NCBI RefSeq assembly: GCF_022376445.1
Contig: NW_025955598.1
Location: forward strand, 1-19,267
DNA length: 19,267 nt
Reading direction: 5' to 3'
Source of the DNA: Fomitopsis serialis
Taxonomy: Eukaryota; Basidiomycota; Agaricomycetes; Polyporales; Fomitopsidaceae
Shown: positions 10,498 to 19,267 of the stretch, piece after piece
How positions within the stretch are numbered: the first letter of the stretch is position 1
Layout of the letters: the number at the start of each line of letters is the position of its first letter
Program-made: the position numbers and the translations under genes
Notes under the pieces: model-generated
The model's input: the letters and a program-made list of their open reading frames with translations, nothing else
Database searches by the model: none
Told to the model about the DNA's origin: nothing

Positions 10498-11914
10498 CAC
10501 ACCTTTGTATCTGAGCGCGATGAATTCCTAGACCGTCGAGCCTGACCCTATGTCGATCGTATGTCGAAACAAGCCATCTCGTCATCTCCCTCTAGATGAG
10601 CATTTTGGTTTCTTCAGCAATGACCGTCACCAGATGGATCACGCCGAGCAGGCTAACCTACGCTATGTAAGTTCAACTGTGACTGCGTGCCAGCCGGCGT
10701 CACCGATATGTAGCGCAAGATCGGTGCCCGATCTAGCCACAGACGCGTTTACGGCCTATAACGGCCTCCACTGCTGGACCACCGCTTCATGACTCTATGC
10801 TTCCACGGACCTCCCACCACTCTACCCTCTATGGTCGCTACCCGGACTTATTGAACAATCATTCACTTGATCACCACTAAGTATAGACCGTCTCTCGCCA
10901 CAACGCCGCGCCCGATGGGTAAGGCTCAATACCCCATAATTCCAGATCATGCAACCTGTCGGCGAGGACCGTGCATGCACACAAGCACTGTACATTAAGA
11001 ACGTAACCGGAGTGAACGCTCGGTCCGACTCAGTATGATTGCTATGGCCATGAAGGTACGCGACATCCTGCCGTAAATTCAAGAAAACTTCAGCGACTAA
11101 TGACTGGGCAGGTTCAGAATCAATGCAGGCCAGAAACGGTGCTCTCCTCACTTCTCACCGCTCAGCGCGCAGCACCAACTATCACATAGCAAGATAAGGG
11201 ACTGAACAAATACTGAGTGTTCGGAAGCAACTTATCTCCAGGCTGAAGCGAGCACAGCTGTAGGCTGTACCAGAACGCTGTTACGCGGTGCATGAGAAGT
11301 CGTCTCCCGGGAGAGTGCTCCTGCGAGAGACCATATAGGCTGCAACGTACTTCTCGTGCTCATTCTCGTACACGCAGGAAGTCTTTGGGAGGTCCGGGAA
11401 GGTACGCAGTCATCATTTGTGGCGCTGACGAGGCTGATTTGTGGCCGAAGCCGGCCAAGGCGATGCCATGGAAGAGGTCAGACAACAAACTCGAACTTAA
11501 CCTGTTCTCCGCTGAGGCATTGCACTATCAATAGACGAGGGCCTTTGCGCTATATGGAGATATGTAAGTCCGGAGACAGCAAGGCATCGAAGCATGTTTA
11601 CATCAAGGCGTTTCGTCGCCAGGATGCTGTACTCTCAACAACAAAGGGTACGCAAGTACAAGGACGATGGTGTCCGGCTCAGGCTGACAGCGGCAGTGTA
11701 TTTGTGCCGAACGAATTCGAAACAGGCGGCTACGTACAGCTACGTACACGGTACCTGCTGGAAGGAGTACAGCAACGAGCTTCCGTGTGCCTTGTATTCT
11801 CAGTTACGTAGCCTGTCCTGCTGACAAGTGGTCAACCATTAAACAACGCGCACTGCACTGCTCCATGGGAGACGCGTATCGAGAAACCGCCCGCGCGTCA
11901 CATCCAACATAAGT
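10498..11914. other. Intergenic region, no convincing gene
   Basis: Between the caspase-fold gene and the first membrane-protein gene I see only scraps: plus-strand RYAVIICGADEADLWPKP ending in TAG near 11534, and minus-strand YENEHEKYVAAYMVSRRS near 11300-11370. They overlap in part on opposite strands, so at most one is real. No terminator can be pinpointed for the caspase-fold gene. Confidence 0.4.
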
Positions 11915-12932
11915 ATGGAGGTTCGCATTCAGCTGCCGAGACATCACAACGCAACTTTCTTCGCCATCCACGACGCCGACCCTAGACCGGCCGCTGCATC
12001 GCAAGTCATGGCCGAAGTCAACCAGCACCCCGATGTCGTCGCACCGCCAGACTACACCATAGGTACGAGGACTATATAACACGCACTATTGTCTCTGACA
12101 ACTTCAATCCCAGTCGAAGTTAACATACCAGATGGGTCATACGCAACCCCGTCGTTCGATAGCATCGAGTCGGATTCGTTGAACGAGGCCCGCTCATGCC
12201 CGATCCACGAGGCCCACCCAGCAGACCCATTCAACGAGGCCTGCTCATGCCCGCGTCGCGGAACATACCACGTCCAGGACCCATTGCGGGAGTCCGACTC
12301 GGACAGTGGAGAAGAAACACCCGCGACGGAGTCCTGTCAGCGCGAGCCCGTCGCAGCTAGACTCTTCGGACGGCATGCTCGCATTGCCCACGGCGCCTTC
12401 TCCGGATTTCTATACCTCGTACTGTGCGTTGCGTATACGTCGATGACTACCTTCATCGGCTGGAGGACCATGACCGTCATGGTCGAGCCACACGAGTCCT
12501 CCGCGTGCGTCTTCGAGATCTTCTCCGCGGCCACAGCCGGCACCATCATCCTCGCGGTCATGTCACTCTACGTCTGGATGATCGCAAGGCTACTCGTGAA
12601 GGAGAGCCAGAGGCTGCAGGATCACGGAATCGATCCCTTTTGGAAGAAAGGTGCCGAGGTGGTGGAGGGAGCCGCGGACCGGGACACTCCTTCCTGCGCG
12701 CCTCGCAGATCCAGCGTCATGATTGGGCGCAATACCCCGCGCATCCAGTCTATATGGCGTTGGCATTCTTGCTGAGCGGCTTGTATGGTCCTGCATTGGG
12801 CCTGTCGCTGCTGTACGGAGGACGGAACGCGCCAGAGGGGATGCGACTACGACGGACGCGCTGGCGTGGGCGCATTCGGAATGGCATTCAGTCTCCGCTG
12901 TTCGTTATGATGCCATGATGACGACGCTTTGA
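11915..12932 (+). CDS. Multi-pass membrane protein, paralog 1, probably damaged at the 3' end
   Basis: Family not recognised. Exon 1 runs from an ATG at 11915 (a second in-frame ATG is at 12008) to 12062. The intron 12063-12113 has a GTACGA donor, a CTGAC branch-like site and a CCCAG acceptor, and exon 2 continues in phase. The first roughly 140 residues are polar, with acidic/serine clusters (RESDSDSGEE). Two hydrophobic segments follow, near residues 143-167 (FLYLVLCVAYTS) and 184-211 (AGTIILAVMSLYVWMI), then LQDHGIDPFWKK. A third segment, YMALAFLLSGLYGPALGLSLL, lies in another frame (about 12750-12810) and is reached by one missing base near 12705 or by a 50-base GT-AG intron. The paralog at 14108 suggests the former. 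A second break near 12815 leads to ATTTDALAWAHSEW, aligned with the paralog, but its fourth membrane segment is absent. This may be a truncated copy or a sequence error. Confidence 0.6.
12179..12253 (+). repeat. Pair of near-identical 24-base units 51 bases apart
   Basis: The 24-base units at 12179-12202 and 12230-12253 differ at two positions and lie exactly 51 bases (17 codons) apart in frame, inside the N-terminal tail of the membrane protein. They encode LNEARSCP and FNEACSCP. This is a recent in-frame duplication or a short protein repeat. Confidence 0.6.
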
Positions 12933-14107
12933 GCTCCTTAGGCAGAAGATTCGGTACGGGTGTAGGGAGATGTAGAGCAGTGGGAGTCTGCAGTAGTTTG
13001 GTTGAATGTGCGCCTGGATGGCAGAAAGCAGGGCGACTTACGTTTGGAATACATGTTGTCAACATTTGCGTACTCAAAGGATCAGCCTTGTTGTGAAGCC
13101 CTCTGCCGACTGGCTCCAGGTCGTCGAACACGCCAGAGTTCCATCTCTACTGTAGTAAGCTTGAGACGCGCGTAAGCCAGCAAAACCTCCAGTACCAGTA
13201 CCATACCGGAACAAGGAGACAAGAATGCAATTTGGTAGAGTGGTCGATATGTTGTACGCTTGAACTGCGGCGACGAACTTCATGTTCGTGGCGTGACGGA
13301 TGTTCAATCGGGTTTGAGATCTCGCCGCCACGAGCGCGTCCAGAAGGCAGACCCCTGCATGCAGATCTGTCATGCAGCACACGTACCACACATCACGCGT
13401 GGCACGGACCCCCTCATCTGATCAATCGCTGCACTAGTACCTCTCACACAAACCATAGTCTCGTGCAATGGGCACGATGTCTCCGGGCTGAGTCGCTAGT
13501 AGTACGGAGGTGTCTACTACCAAGTGAGTACCTACCACTATTGAATACCATAACTCCACAACAAAGCCTTGTAATCACGGTGTAGGTGATCAGATTTCCA
13601 AGTGACGGCGCACGAGACAATAAGTGGTCGCGAGGGACACAGATGAGTACAAGCACTGACGCTGAGGCTCAGTCAAGGATGACAGCTTCGACTCGGGCGG
13701 TCACTGAGCGCTACGAGCTCATCAAAGTTATGTAACTGCGAACCCGACCAATTTCGGTGCGTCTTCTCTTGCCGTTGACGCGTTTGTCCACTGAGAAGGG
13801 CGACTTGGACTCTTCAAAGAGACCCCCAGGTACAATGCGATATACAACGGAGTCGGGTCCGGGACTCGTGGCTGTCCGAACCATCTCCGAGTCCCCTGGT
13901 GACTGTCGGTTGAACAACACAAAAAGCACTTACGTACGAAGAACAAGTGCGACGCAGACAAGAGTGCGGATGCATGGTACACAGCATTGATGCCGTGCAT
14001 CCGTATATCAGAATCCAGCATGAGGCTGGAGATTCAGTACCTCGCCCTTTATCACTCAGTGAACACTACAGCTCTCCATACCTCCACTCGAAATCGCACC
14101 GCAAGCC
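12933..14107. other. Spacer between the two membrane-protein genes
   Basis: No recognised gene apart from the weak minus-strand frame at 13711-13929. A second minus-strand frame (about 13140-13290, beginning MKFVAAVQAYNIST) has a plausible start but no family. If the two membrane-protein genes are tandem duplicates, this spacer should hold the promoter of the second. Confidence 0.4.
13711..13929 (-). CDS. Short coding-like minus-strand frame, unknown
   Basis: Minus-strand reading gives PDSVVYRIVPGGLFEESKS, then a basic end (KRRRTEIGRVR) and a TAG at 13711. Just upstream are overlapping donor sites GTACGT/GTAAGT (near 13937) after an ATG at 13974, but the acceptors leave introns of only 31-45 bases and the phases do not fit well. 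It lies between the two membrane-protein genes on the other strand. Confidence 0.2.
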   Translation of the reverse strand: MLFVLFNRQSPGDSEMVRTATSPGPDSVVYRIVPGGLFEESKSPFSVDKRVNGKRRRTEIGRVRSYITLMSS

Positions 14108-15037
14108 ATGCCCGGACCCATCAGTCTGTCGGAAGACCCGTTGCGTGGAGAACAGCCATCGCGCTCGGAGGGAGCATCGCAGCCGGAGGGAACGTCGCAC
14201 CAAGACGGGACATCGCTCCCGGAAACCTCAGCGCGGCACCCACGTACAGAGCGAACGTCGCGTTCCGGGCGAGAGCGAGCACCACGCTCACACGGAGCAT
14301 CGCGTCCCAAACGAGCGCCGCGCCCACAGCGGACCAGCTCAACCGCTCTGCTCGAAAGAGGTGCGTCCAGTGCCATCGTCATTCTTTTCCCCGTTGTCTC
14401 TAACCGAGAGTGCGATAGAGCTTGACGCCCTTGAAGGGCGTACTGCCGACGAGCCAACGTCGCGCCTCGAGAAGATCGGCCTCCTCTTCTCCAGCTACTT
14501 CTTCACCTGCCTTTTCTTCGCCGGTGTCTGCGCCGTATACGCCGGCATTTCCACCTACGCGGCGTGGTACTTCCTCCAGACCAACGAACCCTACACCAGC
14601 AACTTCAACATCGTCTACGCCGCTCCGCTCGGCGCGACGGTCCTCTCCTGGGTGTTCTCCACGACGATGTGGGTGTACCACAAGCTAGAGGCGTTGTACG
14701 AGAAGAAACACGGGATATACGAGCCTCCGAAGGAGATCCCGGAGTGGTGGACGTGGCAGCGCGAGACGTACGTCCCCCGCCGCCGAAGCTCGCCCGCCGC
14801 TATGCGGGCTATGTGACTGCGGCAGGCACGATCTCGGGACTCCTCCTGGGCGGTCTGCTTGGACCTTTGCTGGGAGCGATGATGCGGCGGGCGACGTTGA
14901 CTAGCGCGATGAGTGCGTCGGCAGAGTCGTGGTGCGGTGCTGTCGGTACGGGCATTGTCATTGGTGGTATACTCTTCGCCCTGTCCGGTACGTATGGGAT
15001 CTGGATGTGGTACGGGGGCAAGGAGGGTGAATGTTGA
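14108..15037 (+). CDS. Four-segment membrane protein, paralog 2, with one frame break
   Basis: Family not recognised; same plan as the gene at 11915. The ATG at 14108 sits in the same setting as paralog 1's second ATG (GCAAG, two bases, ATG). Exon 1 encodes a basic, proline/serine-rich tail with hexapeptide repeats. The intron 14361-14418 has a GTGCGT donor, a TCTAAC branch site and a GATAG acceptor, and joins in phase 1 to ELDALEGRTADEP. Hydrophobic segments are near residues 106-128 (FTCLFFAGVCAVYAGIS), 149-171 (GATVLSWVFSTTMWV), then ISGLLLGGLLGPLLGAMM and VGTGIVIGGILFALSG; KKHGIYEPPK matches HGIDPFWKK of paralog 1. Segments 3 and 4 are one frame away: a base is missing at the C-run 14774-14778. 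Restored length is about 290 residues. A coding exon may precede it, because CTACAG ending near 14068 looks like an acceptor. Confidence 0.65.
14168..14221 (+). repeat. Three 18-base units encoding a hexapeptide repeat
   Basis: Three consecutive 18-base units encode EGASQP, EGTSHQ and DGTSLP in the N-terminal tail of the 14108 gene. More degenerate copies follow (RTSRS, RAPRSH, GASRPK, RAPRPQ), drifting from acidic to basic. Such tails are usually disordered. Confidence 0.6.
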
Positions 15038-15884
15038 AAGGGGTTTCCGATTGTGAGTCTCTATCTGCCTGTTCCCGAGAGATGGCAAGAGATCTGAAGG
15101 TCTCCGGGCAGTTCTGTTCACGATAGACATCATGCACTGTGTTTTTATTCATATGCTTGAACGTGTACATACCTTGCTTACGAAACGGACAGACTGAACG
15201 GCTCGCAAATGTACATATGGATTCACATCGTTCTCGCTTGAAGGCATTGATGATCCCTTCTTTGCCGCAACTGTATCGCACCTACCCTAGCTAAGCCATG
15301 GCAAGCAGCAGCAATTGAGCAACTGCAAGGCAAACCTGATGATTAGTCTCAACCTTCCTAGTCACCCACAAGATGACTTCGGAGGGTGCGTCGGATCGAG
15401 CCCGAACTGAAGACCAAGTTTACGAGTTCGAATCTACTCTTGGCACGCCAGCTTGAGTATCCGTTCGCATAAGAATACACAAAATTGACATGTCTTGCTT
15501 GTACCAGCTCCCAATAATGGTATGTTACTTGATTTTCCGAAACCCAAGTCTACTCGGCTGAGACCGCTCGCCGTACAGGGCGACTGCCCCGACGTGATAG
15601 ACATTCCCAGCGGAGGATAGGCATCCGCGCTGATGAGCCTTCGTGTAATTTCGATGATCGCGCATTTCAGGGAGGTAGCCCCAGAGAGGTGGCCCTCCAG
15701 AGACGTTGCGAGCCCGGCTGGCTAGCTGTCCGACCACTTGCCGCGGGCATCGTCCACGTCCTCTGCTGCTCGCCGGATAGATCAACTACGAGGATAGTAA
15801 TCGTTCTGAGATAGCGATCAGAACACCCGTAAAAAGACGGACAGATGGCTACGTACGGTATGGGCTGAACAGCACGGAATCGCC
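15038..15884. other. Region downstream of the second membrane-protein gene; coding-like scrap on the minus strand
   Basis: Minus strand about 15718-15535 reads SLEGHLSGATSLKCAIIE and ISADAYPPLGMSITSG, preceded by an AGCTAG acceptor-like site. An overlapping frame reads RRAAEDVDDARGKW. These may be 3' exons of the gene that starts at 16258, but I cannot order them. The rest holds nothing I can name. Confidence 0.3.
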
Positions 15885-16258
15885 TTACACAGCTCGCGGT
15901 ACGATGCGAACATCACTGAGGTTGGGACCCAGGAGGCATGTGGCGCGAGCAAGAGTCACTTCGCCGAAACCCACGAGGGTCTTTGTCTGCATCGTGGAGG
16001 GCGTCGGATGTGAGTGTGTCAGCGATAGGCCGACACTATCTTGCGGACATCAGTACAACATGTTAGTGTATGAAGGAGTGCTAGAAGGAACGTACCGCAG
16101 AGAGCCTTACGGGGGGATGCTTCGATTCCCTGCGCTTCTTGGCTGAGAGCGTCAGTGACTCCCCTGCGGATCTGTACCGAAGCGATGTATGGGATGGCAC
16201 TTGTGGTTAGGAGGAATGGTAGCGAGATGCGAGCGATAAGGCGTTCAGAGTGATTCAT
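15885..16258 (-). CDS. Small two-exon protein with a hydrophobic N-terminus, unknown function
   Basis: The ATG at 16258 lies about 58 bases downstream of a TATAAATA box. Exon 1 (to 16096) encodes a segment of moderate hydrophobicity (RISLPFLLTTSAIPYIASVQ), perhaps a signal anchor. The intron 16040-16095 has a GTACGT donor, a CTAAC branch site and an AAG acceptor, and joins in phase 1. Exon 2 encodes TKTLVGFGEVTLARATCLLG and stops at TAA 15885-15887, giving 105 residues. That stop overlaps a GTAAGG donor-like site, so the gene could instead be spliced onward to sequence near 15800 (VTITILVVDLSG). Family not recognised; promoter, start and intron support one another. Confidence 0.4.
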
Positions 16259-16316
16259 GGCAAGAACTCAGTGGCCTGGACGGAGAGATACTGAGGACCC
16301 GGAAAATCGACCTGGG

Positions 16317-16324
16317 TATTTATA
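16317..16324 (-). promoter_or_regulatory. TATA box (TATAAATA) of the minus-strand gene starting at 16258
   Basis: A perfect TATAAATA on the minus strand lies about 58 bases upstream of the ATG at 16258. This leaves room for a transcription start about 30 bases downstream of the box and a short leader. Its flanks (GTATAAATACCC) match those of the box at 1649. Confidence 0.55.
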
Positions 16325-17033
16325 CTTCTGACGCGCGAAGTATGCGGCTTGGTCCGCTTTGAGTTTCGCTTGGACCCGTTCAAGCCAAGTCAGCGGTAGT
16401 GAAGACCCCTGTATGACAACAATGACCGCATTGCCACACGTTGCCACATCGCCTCGAAAATGCCCCTGCCCACACAGCTAAGTGACATTGTTAGCTTCGC
16501 ACTCGGGTTTCTTTTTGAATCGGTGGACTTACCCACGCGTTCTCAGTGGCACCAGCAGATCAGGTCTCTGGCCATGCGGATACGTCCTCGTCTTGGAATC
16601 TGTGGCCTATGAGAAAAGTGAACCACAGTTAGCAGGATATGGTCGCTCACCTTCTACTCGCGAGTCATTCTGACTCGCAAAGGAGCCTCGTGATCGATGG
16701 AGACGATGGAGACGTGCGCAGTCTTCAAGGACGACACAATCGAGAACGTTGACAGAGCTCTGCGCAGATAGTCCGTATAGTACAGCCATGACTGACACGT
16801 CAGGTCGTCATGCGAGTTTTCAGGGAATATCTCCTTCACGCGTTCGCGGTCGTTTCTGATCTCTGTGTCCATATCAGCGGCCACTTTACATCTTGGAAAG
16901 AGAATGCGTGTCCTACGACGTTATCACCACTGACTCGTCAAAATACGTCGGTCCCGCCGTGTCTCTTCCGAAAACTTCTGGCTGTACACACGAGAGAACA
17001 CATCTTGACCCAGGCCGAGTGTTTCTCCCGCTG
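16325..17033. other. Intergenic region, no gene recognised
   Basis: This lies upstream of the TATA box of the 16258 gene and downstream of the minus-strand gene ending at 17034. Only short frames without pattern are seen. Confidence 0.4.
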
Positions 17034-17955
17034 TTACGTGATCTGCTCAAAGCGACGCGTGAGCTGTTCCTAGTGGCGGAGCATGCGTGTACGACAATCC
17101 AGACGTACTTGGGTCAGATCAGCTTTGTCCTCTGCTTGAACGAAGCGAGTGGCGACGTCCAGGAGCCAGTGCGAACTCGCTACTACGATGGTGTATCCTC
17201 GCCTATGTTCAGTCGCACTCTGATCGAGGAGGGCGGGGATATCCAAGGTTGGCCCTGGCGTACATGGCGAAGCCACGCAAGAACATTTTGCTCCTTGAGA
17301 ATGTCCTAGTGGCCACGCCTGAGGCGGGATAATTTATGTCGTCCGAGACCCGGCTGACTCCTTGACTATTGCTACATACTATGATATCTGCCACAGCTAC
17401 ATCTGACACGTTTTGCAGTATGCCGGCCTCTCGCTACAGTCGTAAAAGCGGCGATCAAGTGAAAGGCGTCCTCGGTATCGCCGTCTTCAATGTATTCGAC
17501 GTCAGCTTTCTTTACGCCATGACGGTGGGCGACGTGGTGCGCACCGGGGAGGAAAGATCAAAGAGTTTGACTCATTCTGCGGCGGCCGCTTGGGGACAAC
17601 TTCGCCTACTCCGTGCTTACGCACTTGATTCTGGTTGCTGCATAAACGGGAGGCGGCGGCAAACGCACAGGATTTGATGAGCGCAGCCAGGCCATAGTCC
17701 ATCGCACCGCCGTACGCGCTTGTGGCATTCTCGCACCAGTTCCCGGCTTTTTGTGAGTTCTACGGTGTCCCGGAGGCGCATATAGTCGTGCGCGGGAACC
17801 TCCGTTATCAGGTTTTCCCGGAGCTCACTGAAGTACTCGTCGTTCTCTAGTTGCTCAACGCGGGAGAGGAAGGATGCCTGAAGGAGGGCACGCCATGGGC
17901 CGAGGTCTTCCAGAAGAGTGTCAGCGCAACTGATATCAGCGAAAGATTTGCCCAT
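17034..17955 (-). CDS. Spliced gene of unknown function, with frame breaks
   Basis: Not recognised. The ATG at 17955 follows an in-frame TGA directly. The first exon encodes an alpha-helical, acidic stretch (SFLSRVEQLENDEYFSELRE, then HDYMRLRDTVELTKSREL). A frame change near 17690 gives NATSAYGGAMDYGLAALIKS and CAFAAASRLC. An intron 17571-17620 (GTAAGC donor, AG acceptor) leads to KLFDLSSPVRTTSPTVMA; one missing base near 17512 then gives KKADVEYIEDGDTEDAFHLI. Splicing from a GTATGT donor near 17386 to a CACTAG acceptor leads to LDIPALLDQSATEHRRGY and HWLLDVATRFVQAEDKADLT. A last donor (GTACGT, near 17103) would give a short end with TAA at 17034. The later joints are less sure, because a competing frame (MFLRGFAMYARANLGY) overlaps. 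No known motif is seen. Confidence 0.4.
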
Positions 17956-19016
17956 TCAACGCTCCGGAGCAGGAGATATCGATGCAGTGCGGCGCTCTCG
18001 CTGCGAAAGTGAAGGACATATGCGCATTCTCAGATGGGAGAGCAACTGCGTCATCTTGGGATTAGACTCAGCCCTTCTCGCAAGAGAGAAGTGCACGATC
18101 GGACGAGAACATGCTTGCCCCCAGTTGCGCGCACACGGAGATGTTCATGAAGTACGAAGAGGATGGGAAAGACTTCATTATGCTGCAGCACAGGCTGAGA
18201 AGCCAGACAGAGAAGGTACGTACCAGCAGTACAGCCATTCGCGGCGCGGCCAACAAAGAGGACCATCACAGCTACGTCGGAGCCTCTTGGTGATACAACT
18301 GGATATCAACAATAGCGCGCTACGTGGGCGTGTAGTGTGGAATTGCTGGGCAACGTATGATGAACAATGGAAAGGTTCGCGTACTGTACAAAAAGGGCGT
18401 ACACGATGTTTCATGGGCCGTTGGTCAAGGATCCGGAGGACTTGGCTCCAGCGTGACCAAAGACATCAACACAGGGCGAAAGGTGGTTCTTGGAGGGCAG
18501 CCTATGTAGTTTCGTCTCGTCCTGCACACGGCTGCCACCGTGACTGGCATGAAGGACAGCGGCAGGTCGTCGAGCTTTCCGCCGTCAGCGCTGCGCGCTC
18601 AATCCCGGCGCTTAGATCTCCGCCGATGACCAATACGCGTGTGTCGGGAATCTCCTCCTCCTCCTCCTCGTCGCGTTGCTGAGTGTGTCGCGTCGCGTCT
18701 CATCAAGTTGGACCCTCCTCCTCAGAAATTACTTCTGCTGAACTCCGCGTTGTGCCGGAAGGCGACATCCTTACTGGCACTTCACAACATGTGAAGCCGC
18801 ATATCGCACAGGACGATTTAGTCATAGTAATAGGGCAAAACATTTGTGTCACTACAAAGCGCCGTAGTGACATCTCCCAGAGGTCACAGCCTGATTCTGT
18901 GGTAGCTTCAGCCTCACAATTATTGACCTGGCAACCGCGAGCTATGCTTATGGTATTCTACTGGCATCGAAACAATAGGCAGGATACATGCTTGACTCTA
19001 CATCAACAGACTGAAC
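17956..19016. other. Mixed coding-like scraps on both strands, possible gene debris
   Basis: The plus strand has MFMKYEEDGKDFIMLQHR ending at a GTACGT donor (18217), and further on RVLYKKGVHDVSWAVGQG running into a TAG near 18510. Minus 18678-18600 reads IPDTRVLVIGGDLSAGIERA and, one frame over, KLDDLPLSFMPVTVAAVC. Plus 18790-18840 reads IAQDDLVIVIGQ. No arrangement gives a whole protein, and no family is recognised. Confidence 0.3.
18652..18669. repeat. CTC/GAG trinucleotide run
   Basis: A (CTC)n run of about six units. Read on the minus strand it gives a glutamate run followed by IPDTRVLVIGG, just after a CACTCAG acceptor-like site ending at 18679. That could be an exon, but no ATG or clear partner exon was found. 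Confidence 0.5.
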
Positions 19017-19145
19017 ATGGACTTCCCGTACGTTTACCATAAAACGGGGATAGGGAAGAATACTGGTCACTCACCTCCGGACACCGCAGCTCCACTGGCA
19101 TCCAGTCCGGTCAGATCGGCGACCCTCGACCCCTCCATGCAAGCC

Positions 19146-19267
19146 ATGGCCCTCCATCTCCCATTCCTGACGTCGCACACTGGATATGCTCGCTTGCCCC
19201 AGTCCGATCTCGAAACGGCAGAGGACGCCACTCCACTGTTGGAGCCGGACAACGCTAGCTCAGAGCA
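19146..19267 (+). CDS. 5' end of a gene running off the window, possible third membrane-protein paralog
   Basis: The frame is open from at least 19017 to the window end, giving SDLETAEDATPLLEP near the edge, an acidic tail with a dileucine. I chose the ATG at 19146 because its surroundings match the second ATG of the gene at 11915: both have GACCCT-GACC upstream and GCAAG then CATGGCC at the start. In-frame ATGs also exist at 19137 and 19017; between 19017 and the chosen start lies a likely leader intron, 19028-19089, with a GTACGT donor and a CCGCAG acceptor. No membrane segment is reached before the end, so membership of the family is inferred from the start region alone. Confidence 0.4.
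   Translation, partial: MALHLPFLTSHTGYARLPQSDLETAEDATPLLEPDNASSE

Noticed and set aside
12651..12700. A 50-base GT-AG intron joining the second and third membrane segments of paralog 1
   Set aside because: It fits in phase, but the paralog reads straight through the matching place, so a missing base is at least as likely; kept only as an alternative.
18790..18850. IAQDDLVIVIGQ as the start of a P-loop GTPase, a common type in mushrooms
   Set aside because: The GxxxxGK[ST] loop does not follow in any frame, nor do the switch motifs.
1..19267. Gasdermin, NB-ARC/NACHT, HET domain, transposon or tRNA in the window
   Set aside because: I looked for them as expected neighbours of CHAT and caspase genes but saw no matching motif, terminal repeats or cloverleaf.

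Overview
The window looks like nuclear DNA of a mushroom-forming basidiomycete (Agaricomycetes). The genes are spliced, with introns of about 50-60 bases, GTRNGT-type donors and CAG/TAG/AAG acceptors. The two best-recognised genes, a TPR-CHAT protein and a caspase-fold protease, belong to families that are greatly expanded in such fungi. I see no bacterial-style operons, no tRNA or rRNA genes, no transposase or reverse transcriptase, and no CRISPR array.

Layout. (1) 1-3078: no recognisable protein; one TATA-box promoter candidate (1649, + strand) and a few weak reading frames. (2) 3079-7897, minus strand: a roughly 1,500-residue TPR-repeat protein ending in a CHAT (caspase-like, clan CD) protease domain. 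At least three introns can be read, but the last third has five or six apparent single-base losses, including one between the catalytic His and Cys. (3) 8324-10497, plus strand: a four-exon, 670-residue caspase-fold (C14-like) protein whose exons join without a break and which keeps its His/Cys dyad. Genes 2 and 3 are divergent around a gap of about 430 bases. (4) 10498-11914: nothing convincing. (5) 11915-15037, plus strand: two related genes for multi-pass membrane proteins with long charged N-terminal tails; the first seems to lack its last membrane segment. A possible third relative starts at the right edge (19146 onward). (6) 15885-16258, minus strand: a small two-exon gene behind a clear TATA box. 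(7) 17034-17955, minus strand: a spliced gene of unknown function with frame problems. (8) 17956-19016: coding-like scraps only.

How the parts may work together. The facing pair of two different caspase-fold proteases, one carried on a TPR repeat scaffold, next to a small family of membrane proteins is reminiscent of regulated-cell-death or non-self-recognition loci. That is inference from families and layout; no gasdermin, NACHT/NB-ARC or HET domain was seen. Nearly all the frame breaks go the same way (one base missing), several at homopolymers, so sequence or assembly error must be ruled out before any gene is called dead.
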